Shown piece after piece: positions 26,375 to 34,584 of a DNA stretch of 64,000 nt. Both the position numbers and the translations under genes were made by a program. This stretch comes from Clostridia bacterium. Lineage in GTDB: Bacteria > Bacillota > Clostridia > Lutisporales > Lutisporaceae. Each line of letters opens with the position of its first letter. Positions within the stretch are counted from its first letter, which is position 1. Under the pieces are notes generated by a model. It was not told the origin of the DNA and did not search any database. It saw only the letters and a list, made by a program, of their open reading frames with translations. The stretch spans positions 19,690-83,689 of the forward strand of contig DASPIR010000028.1 in the NCBI GenBank assembly GCA_035628995.1. The letters are read 5' to 3'.

Positions 26375-26598
26375 GTAATAGGGAACTGAGAGACGGGAAC
26401 CACTGAACACACGGATGTTTCACGGATTCCTACGGAATAACACGGTTAATTTTATATAATATATTGCGACTTTAGAGAATATTTTAACTTACTTCATTAT
26501 CGAATATTACTAGTGTTTCAGAGTATTTTTCCCGCCGTGTATTCAGTGGGTTCCCGTGTTTTTCCGAAGGAAATCCGTGGTATCCGTTCCCTATTTAC
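26375..26598. mobile_element. MITE-like palindromic repeat element inside the ABC transporter operon
   Basis: About 224 bp with terminal inverted repeats GTAATAGGGAAC (26375-26386) and GTTCCCTATTTAC (26586-26598). Inner matching arms are GGGAACCACTGAACACACGG (26395-26414) and its near-complement at 26535-26555. CACGG-rich segments recur on both sides, and an AT-rich centre separates them. There is no ORF. The layout is that of a non-autonomous palindromic element. It lies between the permease and binding-protein genes. No clear target duplication was seen. Confidence 0.6.
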
Positions 26599-26612
26599 TA
26601 GTTCGTATTATT

Positions 26613-27452
26613 CTACTGTTCCGACAGTATTGTTGCTTCCCCTATGAACTTATCTATTGAGCCGTCTTTCATTAATTTGTCCAATGTTTTATCTATAGCT
26701 TCCAGTAAATCGGCATTCCCCTTGTTCACAGCCACTGCGACTCCGTCTTCCTTGCCAAAGGTGATATCAGGAACAATCAGGTCCTGGTTCTGTTTCGCAT
26801 ATGCTGCAGCTACTGGAGCTACTAATACGATTCCATCAATTTTATCGTTTTTCAACTCTAATACCAAATCTGTTATTTTACTTAAGGACTTTACTTCTGA
26901 TGCTTCTATCTTTGTTTTCGCAATATCTTCCTGCACTGTTGATTTCTGAGCTCCGATCTTCAGTCCCTTCAGATCAGCAATTGTTTTTATTTTCTCGGCA
27001 GCGGCAGTCTTAATAAGCATCTTTTGTTCTGCTTGATAGTATGGAATAGAAAAGTCCACGCTCTGCTTTCTCTCTTCCTTAGGAACCATACCTGCAATTA
27101 TGAAATCTATATCGTCAGCTACCAACGCAGCCAATAGTCCATCAAACTTCATATCCTTTATCTCCAGCTGAACCCCCAGTTCTTCTGCCACTGCTTTTGC
27201 AATATCAATATCAAAGCCTACGATTTCATCCTTACCATTGATTTCCTTGTGAAACTCATATGGTGGATAATCAGCTGACGTACCAAGCACTATTTTCCCT
27301 TTTGCCTTTATTTGCTCCAATTTTCCTGCCACTTTTTGATCTTCAGCAGTCTTTGCATCACTGTCTGCTTTTGCGCTGCAGGCTGCAAGTGTGAACAGCA
27401 TCACCAATACAAGGATTATTGAAGCTGCCTTTTTTACATTATTCTTTATCAT
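26613..27452 (-). CDS. Amino acid ABC transporter substrate-binding lipoprotein
   Basis: A 279-residue lipoprotein with a signal peptide and lipobox LAAC (Cys about residue 25). The mature part is a type II periplasmic-binding-protein fold (SBP_bac_3) with GTSADYPPYEF (about 57), GFDIDIAKAVAEELG (about 78) and GMVPKEERKQSVDFS (about 120). It captures a polar amino acid outside the cell for the adjacent permease and ATPase. A 26-bp perfect AT-rich palindrome lies 50 bp upstream. Confidence 0.94.
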   Translation of the reverse strand: MIKNNVKKAASIILVLVMLFTLAACSAKADSDAKTAEDQKVAGKLEQIKAKGKIVLGTSADYPPYEFHKEINGKDEIVGFDIDIAKAVAEELGVQLEIKDMKFDGLLAALVADDIDFIIAGMVPKEERKQSVDFSIPYYQAEQKMLIKTAAAEKIKTIADLKGLKIGAQKSTVQEDIAKTKIEASEVKSLSKITDLVLELKNDKIDGIVLVAPVAAAYAKQNQDLIVPDITFGKEDGVAVAVNKGNADLLEAIDKTLDKLMKDGSIDKFIGEATILSEQ

Positions 27453-27501
27453 TTTATTTCCCCCTTAATTAATTAAAAATATTAATAATAGTAATAATTT
27501 A

Positions 27502-27527
27502 TTATAAATATGCATGCATATTTATAA
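27502..27527. promoter_or_regulatory. Perfect 26-bp palindrome upstream of the binding-protein gene
   Basis: A perfect palindrome with half TTATAAATATGCA centred between 27514 and 27515, in the 103-bp gap between the LarA-family gene and the lipoprotein gene. Related ATGCATATAT / TATATTTATGC sequence lies around the -10 of the LarA promoter (about 28964-28997). It is a plausible operator for a common regulator. Confidence 0.5.
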
Positions 27528-27555
27528 CTTTCTATGCATATATAGTCCACATTCT

Positions 27556-28851
27556 TCATTTCATATCATCCGCCCTAAGGTATAATGGCCTGGGCAGGGT
27601 GTTTGCACCGCATGGCATGAAGTATGTCGTTATGCTGTCCCCCTTTAGCTGCCTGGCAATATCCAACGCTTCCATAACAGTGGCTGTCACCGTAATACTT
27701 GTATTTTTCAACGTCTCGGGCTCCAGTGAGGATACCAGAATCACATTGAAATTTTCTGCGATCTCAGCAATCAAATATCCTGTATATTTCTCCACGGTAT
27801 AAGCTTCTCTCAAAGCTCTTTCTCTACCGATGTTCTCGCTGAACTCTTCAATAATCCATTGTACTTCTTCGCCTCCAAAACCCTCAATGCATTCAGCCAG
27901 AAGTATAATCACTCCACCTTCATTTACTGCTTCCTTTGCATTGATCAAAGCCTTTGAAGCCTGGTACAAATTTATATCCTTCGGGAATCCCCCAGCCGAA
28001 ACCACAATCATATCAGCTTTTTCTTCTATGTAAGCGCTATCGATTTCATCCACCATTTGCCGCCCAGCTTCGTGGGCTTTTAAATAATCTCCTGCCACTG
28101 CCTTTCCTATATTCCCATTCTCATCAATGATTACATTGAATAAGAAGCTAGGTTTAACAAAGGCAGCCGCCTCAAGCATATCCATATGCACAGGGTTGTT
28201 CAAAACATTTCCACACCGCACAAGAGGATTCGTACCCTCCCCTTTTTGAGGGTTAAGAGACAAGGAATGATTAGCCATAATGCTCTCGTATGCACTTATG
28301 CCCGGCAATATGGACTTTTTTCCTCCTCCCCACCCGACCAAATCATGAAATACAATTGCTCCGGTCAAAATAATATGGTCGCTTTCCACAGCAATCTTGT
28401 TCACTATAACGGGGGTGCCGAAGCTCGTTGTGCCCAACCTTGTCAAGTTAGCTTCGTCCCTGCAGTTATGCTCAAGCACTTCAAAACGATGAGACAGTTT
28501 CTCTCCCAAAAGAGTCCTGTGCTCTTCCTGAGTCTGTGGTCTGTGAGAGCCGGTAGCACATAGGAAAGTAATGTTCTTATCTTCAATGCCTGCCTTATTC
28601 AGCTCTTCAACTATATAAGGCAAATATGCGTCCATCTTCTGCCACGCACGGGTTGTATCAGATATTATTATACATACCTTCTCCGGCCGCTTGACAATAT
28701 CCCTCAGCCTTTTACTTCCGATAGGATTCTCAAGGGCTTCCATAATGACCTGTTCTTCCGGCTTTATATCTACCATGCCTTTGCTCTGTATCAAACCAAG
28801 AAAACCGCCATTTTGGAGCTCAATATTTACTTCTTCCCTGCCATATTTCAT
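27556..28851 (-). CDS. LarA-family protein (nickel-dependent racemase/epimerase superfamily)
   Basis: A 431-residue protein matching the lactate racemase LarA. It has SDTTRAWQ (about residue 64), CATGSHRPQTQEEH (about 98, catalytic His) and HDLVGWGGGKKSILPGIS (about 168) with the second His and the lysine that anchors the nickel-pincer nucleotide cofactor. LarA homologs interconvert various 2-hydroxy acids. The cofactor genes larB, larC and larE are not in this window. The ATG at 28851 behind GGAAG is preferred; a GTG at 28875 is too close to its G-rich site. It leads a cluster with an amino acid importer and an aminotransferase, so the substrate may be a hydroxy acid related to an amino acid. 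Confidence 0.85.
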   Translation of the reverse strand: MKYGREEVNIELQNGGFLGLIQSKGMVDIKPEEQVIMEALENPIGSKRLRDIVKRPEKVCIIISDTTRAWQKMDAYLPYIVEELNKAGIEDKNITFLCATGSHRPQTQEEHRTLLGEKLSHRFEVLEHNCRDEANLTRLGTTSFGTPVIVNKIAVESDHIILTGAIVFHDLVGWGGGKKSILPGISAYESIMANHSLSLNPQKGEGTNPLVRCGNVLNNPVHMDMLEAAAFVKPSFLFNVIIDENGNIGKAVAGDYLKAHEAGRQMVDEIDSAYIEEKADMIVVSAGGFPKDINLYQASKALINAKEAVNEGGVIILLAECIEGFGGEEVQWIIEEFSENIGRERALREAYTVEKYTGYLIAEIAENFNVILVSSLEPETLKNTSITVTATVMEALDIARQLKGDSITTYFMPCGANTLPRPLYLRADDMK

Positions 28852-28975
28852 CTTTATTGCTTCCAGCTTTACCACCCCCTTTGTCAGTGCAGTTGCGATT
28901 ATTCACAATATGCATTAAACAGACCTTAAACACACATTTTTATTCACAATTTAAACTCTCATAATGCATATATAT

Positions 28976-29004
28976 AATATATAATGTATATTTATGCTTG
29001 TCAA
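28976..29004 (-). promoter_or_regulatory. Promoter of the LarA-family gene
   Basis: On the minus strand, TTGACA (29004-28999), a 17-bp spacer and TATATT (28981-28976). The AT-rich near-palindrome around it may be an operator. The remaining 28852-29108 region holds no other feature I can support. Confidence 0.65.
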
Positions 29005-29072
29005 TAATAACTTTCATGGTTTTCACCCGAGCAAACCTCTCATATACATAGCAGGCAAAAAGAATAAAAGGA

Positions 29073-29093
29073 CTGCATTCAAAAAGAATACAG
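29073..29093 (-). terminator. Terminator of the RQC-domain gene
   Basis: CTGCATTC (29073-29080) pairs with GAATACAG (29086-29093), one G-U pair, with A/T-rich flanks. On the minus strand it ends in CCTTTTATTCTTTTT. It lies just after the gene ending at 29109. Confidence 0.6.
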
Positions 29094-29108
29094 CGCTTTT
29101 TAACCTTT

Positions 29109-29537
29109 TTATACTGCATCAGGCAAAGAATCCGGCTGCCCCGTCAAATCCAGCATCAGCCTGCTTATATCTATAATTTTGATGTTTGATTCAAAAACCT
29201 CCTTCAACCTATCGCTGAACTCACTATCCTTCTCATCCAAGAACTGTTTCGCGGCTTGGTCCAGATGAAGCAAGGGATAAAGAAACCCATCCGTCAGCCT
29301 GTTATTTTTTATTTGCAGGACTTTGCTTTCTATCAGCTCATCATACATTGCTTCTACACTGCTCCTGCTCAGCAAGCCTAACAAATTATAATAACCCCAC
29401 AAGGATTTCTTGTTCAGCATATATAAAACTTTTTTCTGCTTGGAACCTCGGAGCAGACTGATGAAAAATGCCTTTCCCCTCTCGCCGTTCAGTTCGGATA
29501 CAAGAGACAGCAATATGTATTTATAGAATTCATCCAC
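29109..29537 (-). CDS. Stand-alone RQC-domain DNA-binding protein (RQC-minor type), SOS-controlled
   Basis: A 142-residue protein resembling the winged-helix RQC domain of RecQ helicases: FFISLLRGSKQKKVLYML (about residues 24-41) followed by SVEAMYDELIESKVLQIK. It lacks helicase motifs, so it matches the RQC-minor stand-alone group. It probably binds DNA ends or forks. The start is GTG at 29537 behind GGAGGGG. A LexA box overlaps its promoter, so it should be induced by DNA damage. The family call rests on pattern recognition. Confidence 0.7.
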   Translation of the reverse strand: MDEFYKYILLSLVSELNGERGKAFFISLLRGSKQKKVLYMLNKKSLWGYYNLLGLLSRSSVEAMYDELIESKVLQIKNNRLTDGFLYPLLHLDQAAKQFLDEKDSEFSDRLKEVFESNIKIIDISRLMLDLTGQPDSLPDAV

Positions 29538-29555
29538 TATTTACCCCTCCTTTTA

Positions 29556-29569
29556 CGAACATATGTTCT
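29556..29569 (-). promoter_or_regulatory. LexA (DinR) SOS box
   Basis: CGAACATATGTTCT read on the plus strand fits the Gram-positive LexA consensus CGAACRNRYGTTYC except the last base, with a perfect GAAC-N4-GTTC core. It lies between the -10 and the ribosome binding site of the RQC gene, where LexA would block transcription. Confidence 0.8.
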
Positions 29570-29574
29570 TATAC

Positions 29575-29604
29575 ACAATATACCATATATGTAATTTTTG
29601 TCAA
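29575..29604 (-). promoter_or_regulatory. Promoter of the RQC-domain gene
   Basis: Minus strand: TTGACA (29604-29599), 18-bp spacer, TATTGT (29580-29575). The SOS box follows directly. Confidence 0.75.
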
Positions 29605-29637
29605 TATATACTAATTAATTTTTTTATATAACGACAA

Positions 29638-29672
29638 AAAGCACTGCATTTTCTTATCAAATGCAGTGCTTT
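29638..29672 (-). terminator. Terminator of the DUF368 gene
   Basis: Perfect 14-bp stem AAAGCACTGCATTT (29638-29651) with its complement (29659-29672) and a 7-nt loop. It shares the GCACTGCAT core with other terminators in the window. Confidence 0.9.
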
Positions 29673-29693
29673 ATATAAGTTGCTTTAATTATT

Positions 29694-30500
29694 CTATTCT
29701 TCTTTCATATAGTTGCTTAAAGTAAGGGACAAGTAAAATCCTGCAGCAAAAATGAATATGCTGATCAAATATTTGGAACTGAAGGCCACCCCTGGGAATA
29801 TTGCTATAATTGAGCCCATTACAAAACCCAGCACGGCATAATATGTATATCCGTAAATTCTCTTGAAAAGCAGGCTTATCAGCTTGGCAAACAAAATAAT
29901 GCTCACTACAAATCCAATTCCAACAGGCACAAGAACTGCCAGATCAATATCTGCAATTCCTTCAAGTACTACTTGATATGCTCCGATATACATCAGCACA
30001 AATGAGGCACTTATACCAGGCACTATTGTCCCGATGCCTATGATGGCACCGTATGCAGCAAGATGCAGTATCCCCGGCTTTACCTCCGGATTAATATTAA
30101 TACCACCATTCTCCAGCGCTATGGCCAGTAAAGTCACACCAAATGCGATAATGCAAGGTATTATATAAACCCTTTTGAAGCCTTTCTTGTTAGCTTGTTT
30201 AAGTACAGAGGGAAGTGTTCCAATCATGAGCCCTATAAAAAGGTACTTAACCTGTACATCATAGTAACGAAAAAGATATTTCATAATCCTGCTGAAAGCA
30301 AGTACTCCAACGGCACCCCCAAGAGCTAAGGGAAAAAAGAAAACTACTTTTTTTCTAAAATCCTTAAAAACATTTGCGATGGCATCTGTTATTTTTTCAT
30401 ATATTCCGAATATTACCGCAAGAGCCCCCCCGCTTACGCCAGGGGCAACTGCTCCAATACCTATAAATAATCCTTTAATAAAATCAGATAAAAATCTCAT
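29694..30500 (-). CDS. DUF368 membrane protein, putative undecaprenyl-phosphate translocase
   Basis: A 268-residue polytopic membrane protein of the DUF368 family. It has GLFIGIGAVAPGVSGGALAV near the N-terminus and a second, similar GIGTIVPGISASFVLMYIG in the other half, an inverted-repeat pattern. DUF368 proteins (PopT) were reported to recycle undecaprenyl phosphate across the membrane for cell wall synthesis. The ATG at 30500 matches the usual family start; ATG codons at 30539 and 30554 are alternatives, but a TATAAT near 30550 argues against the longest. The start is uncertain; the family call is firm. Confidence 0.88.
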   Translation of the reverse strand: MRFLSDFIKGLFIGIGAVAPGVSGGALAVIFGIYEKITDAIANVFKDFRKKVVFFFPLALGGAVGVLAFSRIMKYLFRYYDVQVKYLFIGLMIGTLPSVLKQANKKGFKRVYIIPCIIAFGVTLLAIALENGGININPEVKPGILHLAAYGAIIGIGTIVPGISASFVLMYIGAYQVVLEGIADIDLAVLVPVGIGFVVSIILFAKLISLLFKRIYGYTYYAVLGFVMGSIIAIFPGVAFSSKYLISIFIFAAGFYLSLTLSNYMKEE

Positions 30501-30577
30501 TGTTGTCTCACTCGCCTTTACGCTTTTACTTTTATCCATCAGCTTTCTTAGCATATTATAACATAGAAGTATAAAAA

Positions 30578-30607
30578 AATACTGCATCTAATTTAGAATG
30601 CAGTATT
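30578..30607 (-). terminator. Terminator of the nitroreductase gene
   Basis: AATACTGCAT (30578-30587) pairs with ATGCAGTATT (30598-30607); on the minus strand it runs into T7. It lies between the nitroreductase and DUF368 genes. Confidence 0.88.
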
Positions 30608-30614
30608 CCGCATA

Positions 30615-31136
30615 TTATTTATACGATTCATTAAACACAAAATCTTCAAGAGGCAATCTTAGTTCGTCATGTCTATCCGGTGATTCAGCAGCTCCAGCAG
30701 CATAGCCCATGGCTAGAATATTAAACGGCTCAACGTTCTCAGGGATATTAAACTCCTTCTTGAGTACCTCTGGATTAAAATGACATATCCACAGTGTTCC
30801 CAAGGCCAACTCTGTAGCTTCAAGCATCATATGATCAGTCACAATAGCAGCATCTATGTCAGCTATATCTTTTTTATCATAATGCCTTTTCCAAGAGATA
30901 TTATGATCTGCACACACTATGATAGCCAAGGGAGCCCCATATACATTGGCTGCTTTTTTCAGTCTTTCCAAACCTGACGCTTCCCGAACGACAATCAGTC
31001 TGTGGGGCTGCCTATTAGCTCCTGTAGGTGCTACCCTTCCCGCCTCCAATATTTTCAAAAGCTTTTCTTCCTCAACCATCTTTGGTTGGTAGCTCCTTAC
31101 AAAGTATCTTTTTTTCGCAAGCTGTAAGAAATCCAT
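30615..31136 (-). CDS. Nitroreductase-family FMN oxidoreductase
   Basis: A 173-residue nitroreductase with KKRYFVRSYQPKMVEEEKLL at the N-terminus (Arg contacts FMN), GRVAPTGANRQPHRLIVV (about residues 33-50), and a C-terminal half with TLWICHFNPE. It reduces nitro, quinone or enone groups with NAD(P)H; the natural substrate is unknown. ATG at 31136 has GGAAGG eight bases upstream. It is a single gene flanked by terminators. Confidence 0.9.
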   Translation of the reverse strand: MDFLQLAKKRYFVRSYQPKMVEEEKLLKILEAGRVAPTGANRQPHRLIVVREASGLERLKKAANVYGAPLAIIVCADHNISWKRHYDKKDIADIDAAIVTDHMMLEATELALGTLWICHFNPEVLKKEFNIPENVEPFNILAMGYAAGAAESPDRHDELRLPLEDFVFNESYK

Positions 31137-31193
31137 ATAATACACCTTCCTTAACAGATATCCTTTTATACTATTTTACCCCATTGCCATTCA

Positions 31194-31234
31194 GAACAAA
31201 AGCACCACATCTCGAAAAGGCAGTGCTTTTGTTC
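31194..31234 (-). terminator. Terminator of the PTS operon (after ptsH)
   Basis: Perfect 12-bp arms GAACAAAAGCAC (31194-31205) and GTGCTTTTGTTC (31223-31234) around a 17-nt loop, directly after the HPr gene on the minus strand. Confidence 0.85.
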
Positions 31235-31244
31235 TATATTTCTG

Positions 31245-31508
31245 TTATTCGTTAAATTTCAGTTGAATTAGTTCCACAAGCTTGCTTACAGCTTCTTCTT
31301 CGTCAGGTCCCTGCGCTGAAATTGTAATTTCTGTTCCTTTGGATATACCCAGGGACAACACAGCCAGTATTGATTTTGCGTTAACCTGTTTTTCCCCTTT
31401 CTGTACCATCAGTTCAGATTTGAATTTCGCTGCCATATTGACGAATATTGATGCTGGTCTTGCATGCAGTCCGGTTTCATTTATTATTGTAACCTTCTCT
31501 GATTTCAT
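31245..31508 (-). CDS. ptsH: PTS phosphocarrier protein HPr
   Basis: An 87-residue HPr. The active histidine lies in NETGLHARPASIF (His about residue 15), and the regulatory serine region is AKSILAVLSLGIS (Ser about 46), so it can be a target of HPr kinase. It carries phosphate from EI to the EIIA of the mannitol-type system. ATG at 31508 lies behind GGGAGGG; the longer reading from 31538 overlaps ptsI. It is the last gene of the PTS operon, after ptsI, an order opposite to the usual ptsH-ptsI. Confidence 0.95.
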   Translation of the reverse strand: MKSEKVTIINETGLHARPASIFVNMAAKFKSELMVQKGEKQVNAKSILAVLSLGISKGTEITISAQGPDEEEAVSKLVELIQLKFNE

Positions 31509-31521
31509 GTTTTCACCCTCC

Positions 31522-33258
31522 CTAAACGAGTTCGACATTAAGCTGCTTTAAAATCTCTCGTGAATACTCCAGCACCTCTTCCGGTGTTTCCATGGCAAGT
31601 GCATGCTCTGCAATTACTTCAGCCTTTTCGCAACTGATTTTCCTTACGATATTTTTAATCACCGGTATTGATACAGCACTCATACTGAACTCGTCAAGTC
31701 CAAGTCCAAGGAGTATGACGCATGCCTCAATGCTCCCTGCCATCTCCCCGCACATTCCGGTAAACTTACCATGCTTGTGGGATTCATCTATAACATTCTT
31801 TATGAGCCTCAGTATTCCCGGATGCAGCGGTTGATACAGCTTTGACACCTTCGGATTCATCCTGTCTACTGCCAATGAATATTGACACAAGTCGTTGGTT
31901 CCTATGCTGAAAAAATCCACCTCTTTAGCAATTACATCCGCCGTCATGGCAGCCGATGGTATTTCTACCATTATACCAACCTTTATATTTTCATCAAATC
32001 TTATGTTCTCACTTCTTAGCTCAGTCTTGGCCTCCTCAAGCACTTTCTTTGCTTCCCTTACTTCCCCAACCCCAGAAATCATAGGAAACATGATAAGAAT
32101 ATTACCTGATATGCTCGCTCTAAGTATGGCTCTAAGCTGTGTTTTGAAAATATCCTTCCTCTCCAGGCAGATTCTAATAGCTCTCCACCCCAGGAACGGA
32201 TTCATTTCTTCAGGCAGCGGAAGATAGCTCAGTTTCTTATCTCCCCCTATATCCAGAGTTCTTATTATAATAGGCTTGCCTTCAAGTCCAACCGCAGCCT
32301 TTCTGTATTCATCGTACTGCTCCTCCTCAGTGGGAAGAGCATTCCTGTTCATATATAAAAATTCAGTTCGGAAAAGCCCGACTCCATCTCCTCCATTTGT
32401 TCTGACACTGTCAATGTCCTCTGGAGTCCCGATGTTGCCAGCAATTTCTACTCTTCTTCCATCAATGGTGACCGCAGGTAAATAAGCCTGGTTTTCAAGG
32501 TTCTCCCTATATTCTCTATATTCTCTGATTTTCTGTTTGTATTCAGCTTGCTGCTCATTGTCAGGGTTTATTATTACCAAACCTTCAAGACCGTCAATTA
32601 TTACATAATCGCCGTCGCTGATTTTCCTGCTAATATCCCCCATTCCGAGAACCGCCGGGATTCCCAGACTTCTTGCCATTATTGCAGTATGTGAGGTGCC
32701 GCCCCCTATATCAGTTGTAAAACCCAGTACAAGGTGCTTGTTCATCAATGCTGTGTCAGAGGGTGTAAGGTCATGGGCCACTACAATAACCGGGGCTCCT
32801 ATCCCACTCAAACCCTGTAAGGATACCCCTGCAATATTTCTTATCAGTCTGCTGCTTATATCCTTAATATCGGCAGCTCTTTCCCTCATATAAGCATCCT
32901 CTATATTCTCGAATATCGAAATATAAAAATCTGCAGTCTTCAAGACGGCATATGCAGCATTTGCCAGATCGGTTTTTATTGCTGTCTTGATAGCGTCAAC
33001 AAACTCAGGATCCTCCAGCATCATCATATGTGCCTCGAATATTTGGGCTTTTCCCTCATCAAGCTCTGCAGCAACCCTCACCTTAAGCTCTTCAAGCTGT
33101 GCTTTGCTATTCCTTATTCCCTCATCCAGCCTGTTCAATTCAACCGTTATAGACTCTGCTGATATGCTTGCCTTATCTATCTCAGCCTGTTCATTCTTAT
33201 ATACATAAGCTCTTCCGGCTGCAATTCCTTCCGAACCGGCAATACCCTTATATATCAC
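31522..33258 (-). CDS. ptsI: PTS enzyme I (phosphoenolpyruvate-protein phosphotransferase)
   Basis: A 578-residue enzyme I of normal length. The phosphohistidine lies in GGGTSHTAIMARSLGIPAV (His about residue 189). The PEP-binding barrel has GVGLFRTEFLYM (about 290), VEIPSAAMTA and FFSIGTNDLCQYSLAVDR (about 450), and the C-terminal MCGEMAG has the catalytic Cys. It phosphorylates HPr from PEP. The start is GTG at 33258 with GGAGGG. A complete general PTS pair located in a sugar-specific operon suggests a dedicated phosphorelay, or that this is the cell's only copy. Confidence 0.96.
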   Translation of the reverse strand: MIYKGIAGSEGIAAGRAYVYKNEQAEIDKASISAESITVELNRLDEGIRNSKAQLEELKVRVAAELDEGKAQIFEAHMMMLEDPEFVDAIKTAIKTDLANAAYAVLKTADFYISIFENIEDAYMRERAADIKDISSRLIRNIAGVSLQGLSGIGAPVIVVAHDLTPSDTALMNKHLVLGFTTDIGGGTSHTAIMARSLGIPAVLGMGDISRKISDGDYVIIDGLEGLVIINPDNEQQAEYKQKIREYREYRENLENQAYLPAVTIDGRRVEIAGNIGTPEDIDSVRTNGGDGVGLFRTEFLYMNRNALPTEEEQYDEYRKAAVGLEGKPIIIRTLDIGGDKKLSYLPLPEEMNPFLGWRAIRICLERKDIFKTQLRAILRASISGNILIMFPMISGVGEVREAKKVLEEAKTELRSENIRFDENIKVGIMVEIPSAAMTADVIAKEVDFFSIGTNDLCQYSLAVDRMNPKVSKLYQPLHPGILRLIKNVIDESHKHGKFTGMCGEMAGSIEACVILLGLGLDEFSMSAVSIPVIKNIVRKISCEKAEVIAEHALAMETPEEVLEYSREILKQLNVELV

Positions 33259-33309
33259 GGATATCCCTCCAAACTTTTTTTCAGTATTGGACTAAAACAT
33301 AACCGCTTC

Positions 33310-34566
33310 TTATTTCCAGTTTTCAAGCAGATATCTCTCGGCTTCGGCGCACCATAGGCCTTTATTTCGGTTTACTATTTCTGCGAGCTTTGTAAAATGA
33401 GGGTTGTCTTTACCCTTTTTTTCAAAATCGTTAATAGCTGTCAGCTCCATTTCAATATGAGTGTATATGAGCTTTTTCCCCCCCGGAATCTTTGGCAGGT
33501 TCAGGACTGTATCGGCAACTGAGTCCAAGCCTCCAATATGCGTAACCATTACAGCGGGGTTTATAAACTTCTTCTCTGTAAGCTTCAAGGATTCTATAAG
33601 ATCCTCTGTGTTCCCCCCTGTAGTGCCCATTACATGAGTAGAGGCATAGTGTATATTGTAAAGGTTCAATTCTGCTGAAAGGTCCGTATTTGTCGGTCCG
33701 GCAAAGAAATTCAAGCAGCCATCCCTGGCAAGAATACTGTCTCCTTGCTCAAAAACAGCCTTCACAGGTGCAAAGACAAGTACATCGTCATACCCCACTC
33801 CACCGGTCAATGATTTAAGATAGCCAGTGACATCAGCAATTTTCGCAGTATTTACAAACATCAGCTCTACACCGCAATTTTGTGCTTCCTCTTGTGTAAA
33901 TATTTTTTTTGCCCGCTCTATTCTGTCATCGTCTATATCCGTCACAACTAAAAGGCCAGGCCTTCTATCACAATGCAGCGCGTAGTCTACAGCCCCCAGC
34001 CCCATTGGTCCGGCTGCTGCCAGCAATGCCATCCTGCCGCCTTCAGCTATTCCCATCTTGTGTACATAATTGCCCATATCTGTATGGTAATTTGCATGAA
34101 AAGCGCCAATTATACAGGACATGGGTTCTGCCAAGGATGCCTCATAATAGGTTTCTCCCTCATAGTTCAGCAGACAGCCTATCTCCATGACCTCCTGCGG
34201 TATGATGTTATATGTGGCATCTCCTCCGAAATACATATAAGAGTAGCCCGGAGACCACATTGTTCCTTTGTAGTTCAAAGCAGGCTGCTGTGCAAATTTG
34301 CTTCCTTCTTTGAATTTATTCTTCCATTTGGAACCGACTTTGATTATATTGCCGGAAAATTCGTGTCCCACAATTATCGGGTTCTCCGAAACGTCCTTCG
34401 GTACCCTTTTATGTTTTTTTCCCAATATCGCAGCCTTGTACGTCGACATGCAAACACTATCAGAAATTATCTCTACAAGTATTTCATCTTCCTTTATTTC
34501 CGGCAGCTCGAAAGTTTCCAACCGCAAATCGTTTTCTCCATATAATCTTACTGCTCTTGTTTTCAT
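33310..34566 (-). CDS. Zinc-type alcohol dehydrogenase, L-sorbose-1-phosphate reductase (SorE)-like
   Basis: A 418-residue medium-chain dehydrogenase, longer than the usual 340-350 and like SorE. CMSTYKAAILG holds the metal-ligand Cys position, VGHEFSGNI the second ligand, LAEPMSCIIGAFHANYH a third, and AAAGPMGLGAVDYAL (about residue 195) the NAD(P) fold. SorE interconverts a ketose 1-phosphate and a hexitol phosphate. There is no mtlD here, so this enzyme is likely the hexitol-phosphate dehydrogenase of the operon. ATG at 34566 lies behind GGAGG. Confidence 0.8.
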   Translation of the reverse strand: MKTRAVRLYGENDLRLETFELPEIKEDEILVEIISDSVCMSTYKAAILGKKHKRVPKDVSENPIIVGHEFSGNIIKVGSKWKNKFKEGSKFAQQPALNYKGTMWSPGYSYMYFGGDATYNIIPQEVMEIGCLLNYEGETYYEASLAEPMSCIIGAFHANYHTDMGNYVHKMGIAEGGRMALLAAAGPMGLGAVDYALHCDRRPGLLVVTDIDDDRIERAKKIFTQEEAQNCGVELMFVNTAKIADVTGYLKSLTGGVGYDDVLVFAPVKAVFEQGDSILARDGCLNFFAGPTNTDLSAELNLYNIHYASTHVMGTTGGNTEDLIESLKLTEKKFINPAVMVTHIGGLDSVADTVLNLPKIPGGKKLIYTHIEMELTAINDFEKKGKDNPHFTKLAEIVNRNKGLWCAEAERYLLENWK

Positions 34567-34584
34567 ATACGTGACCTCCAAACG

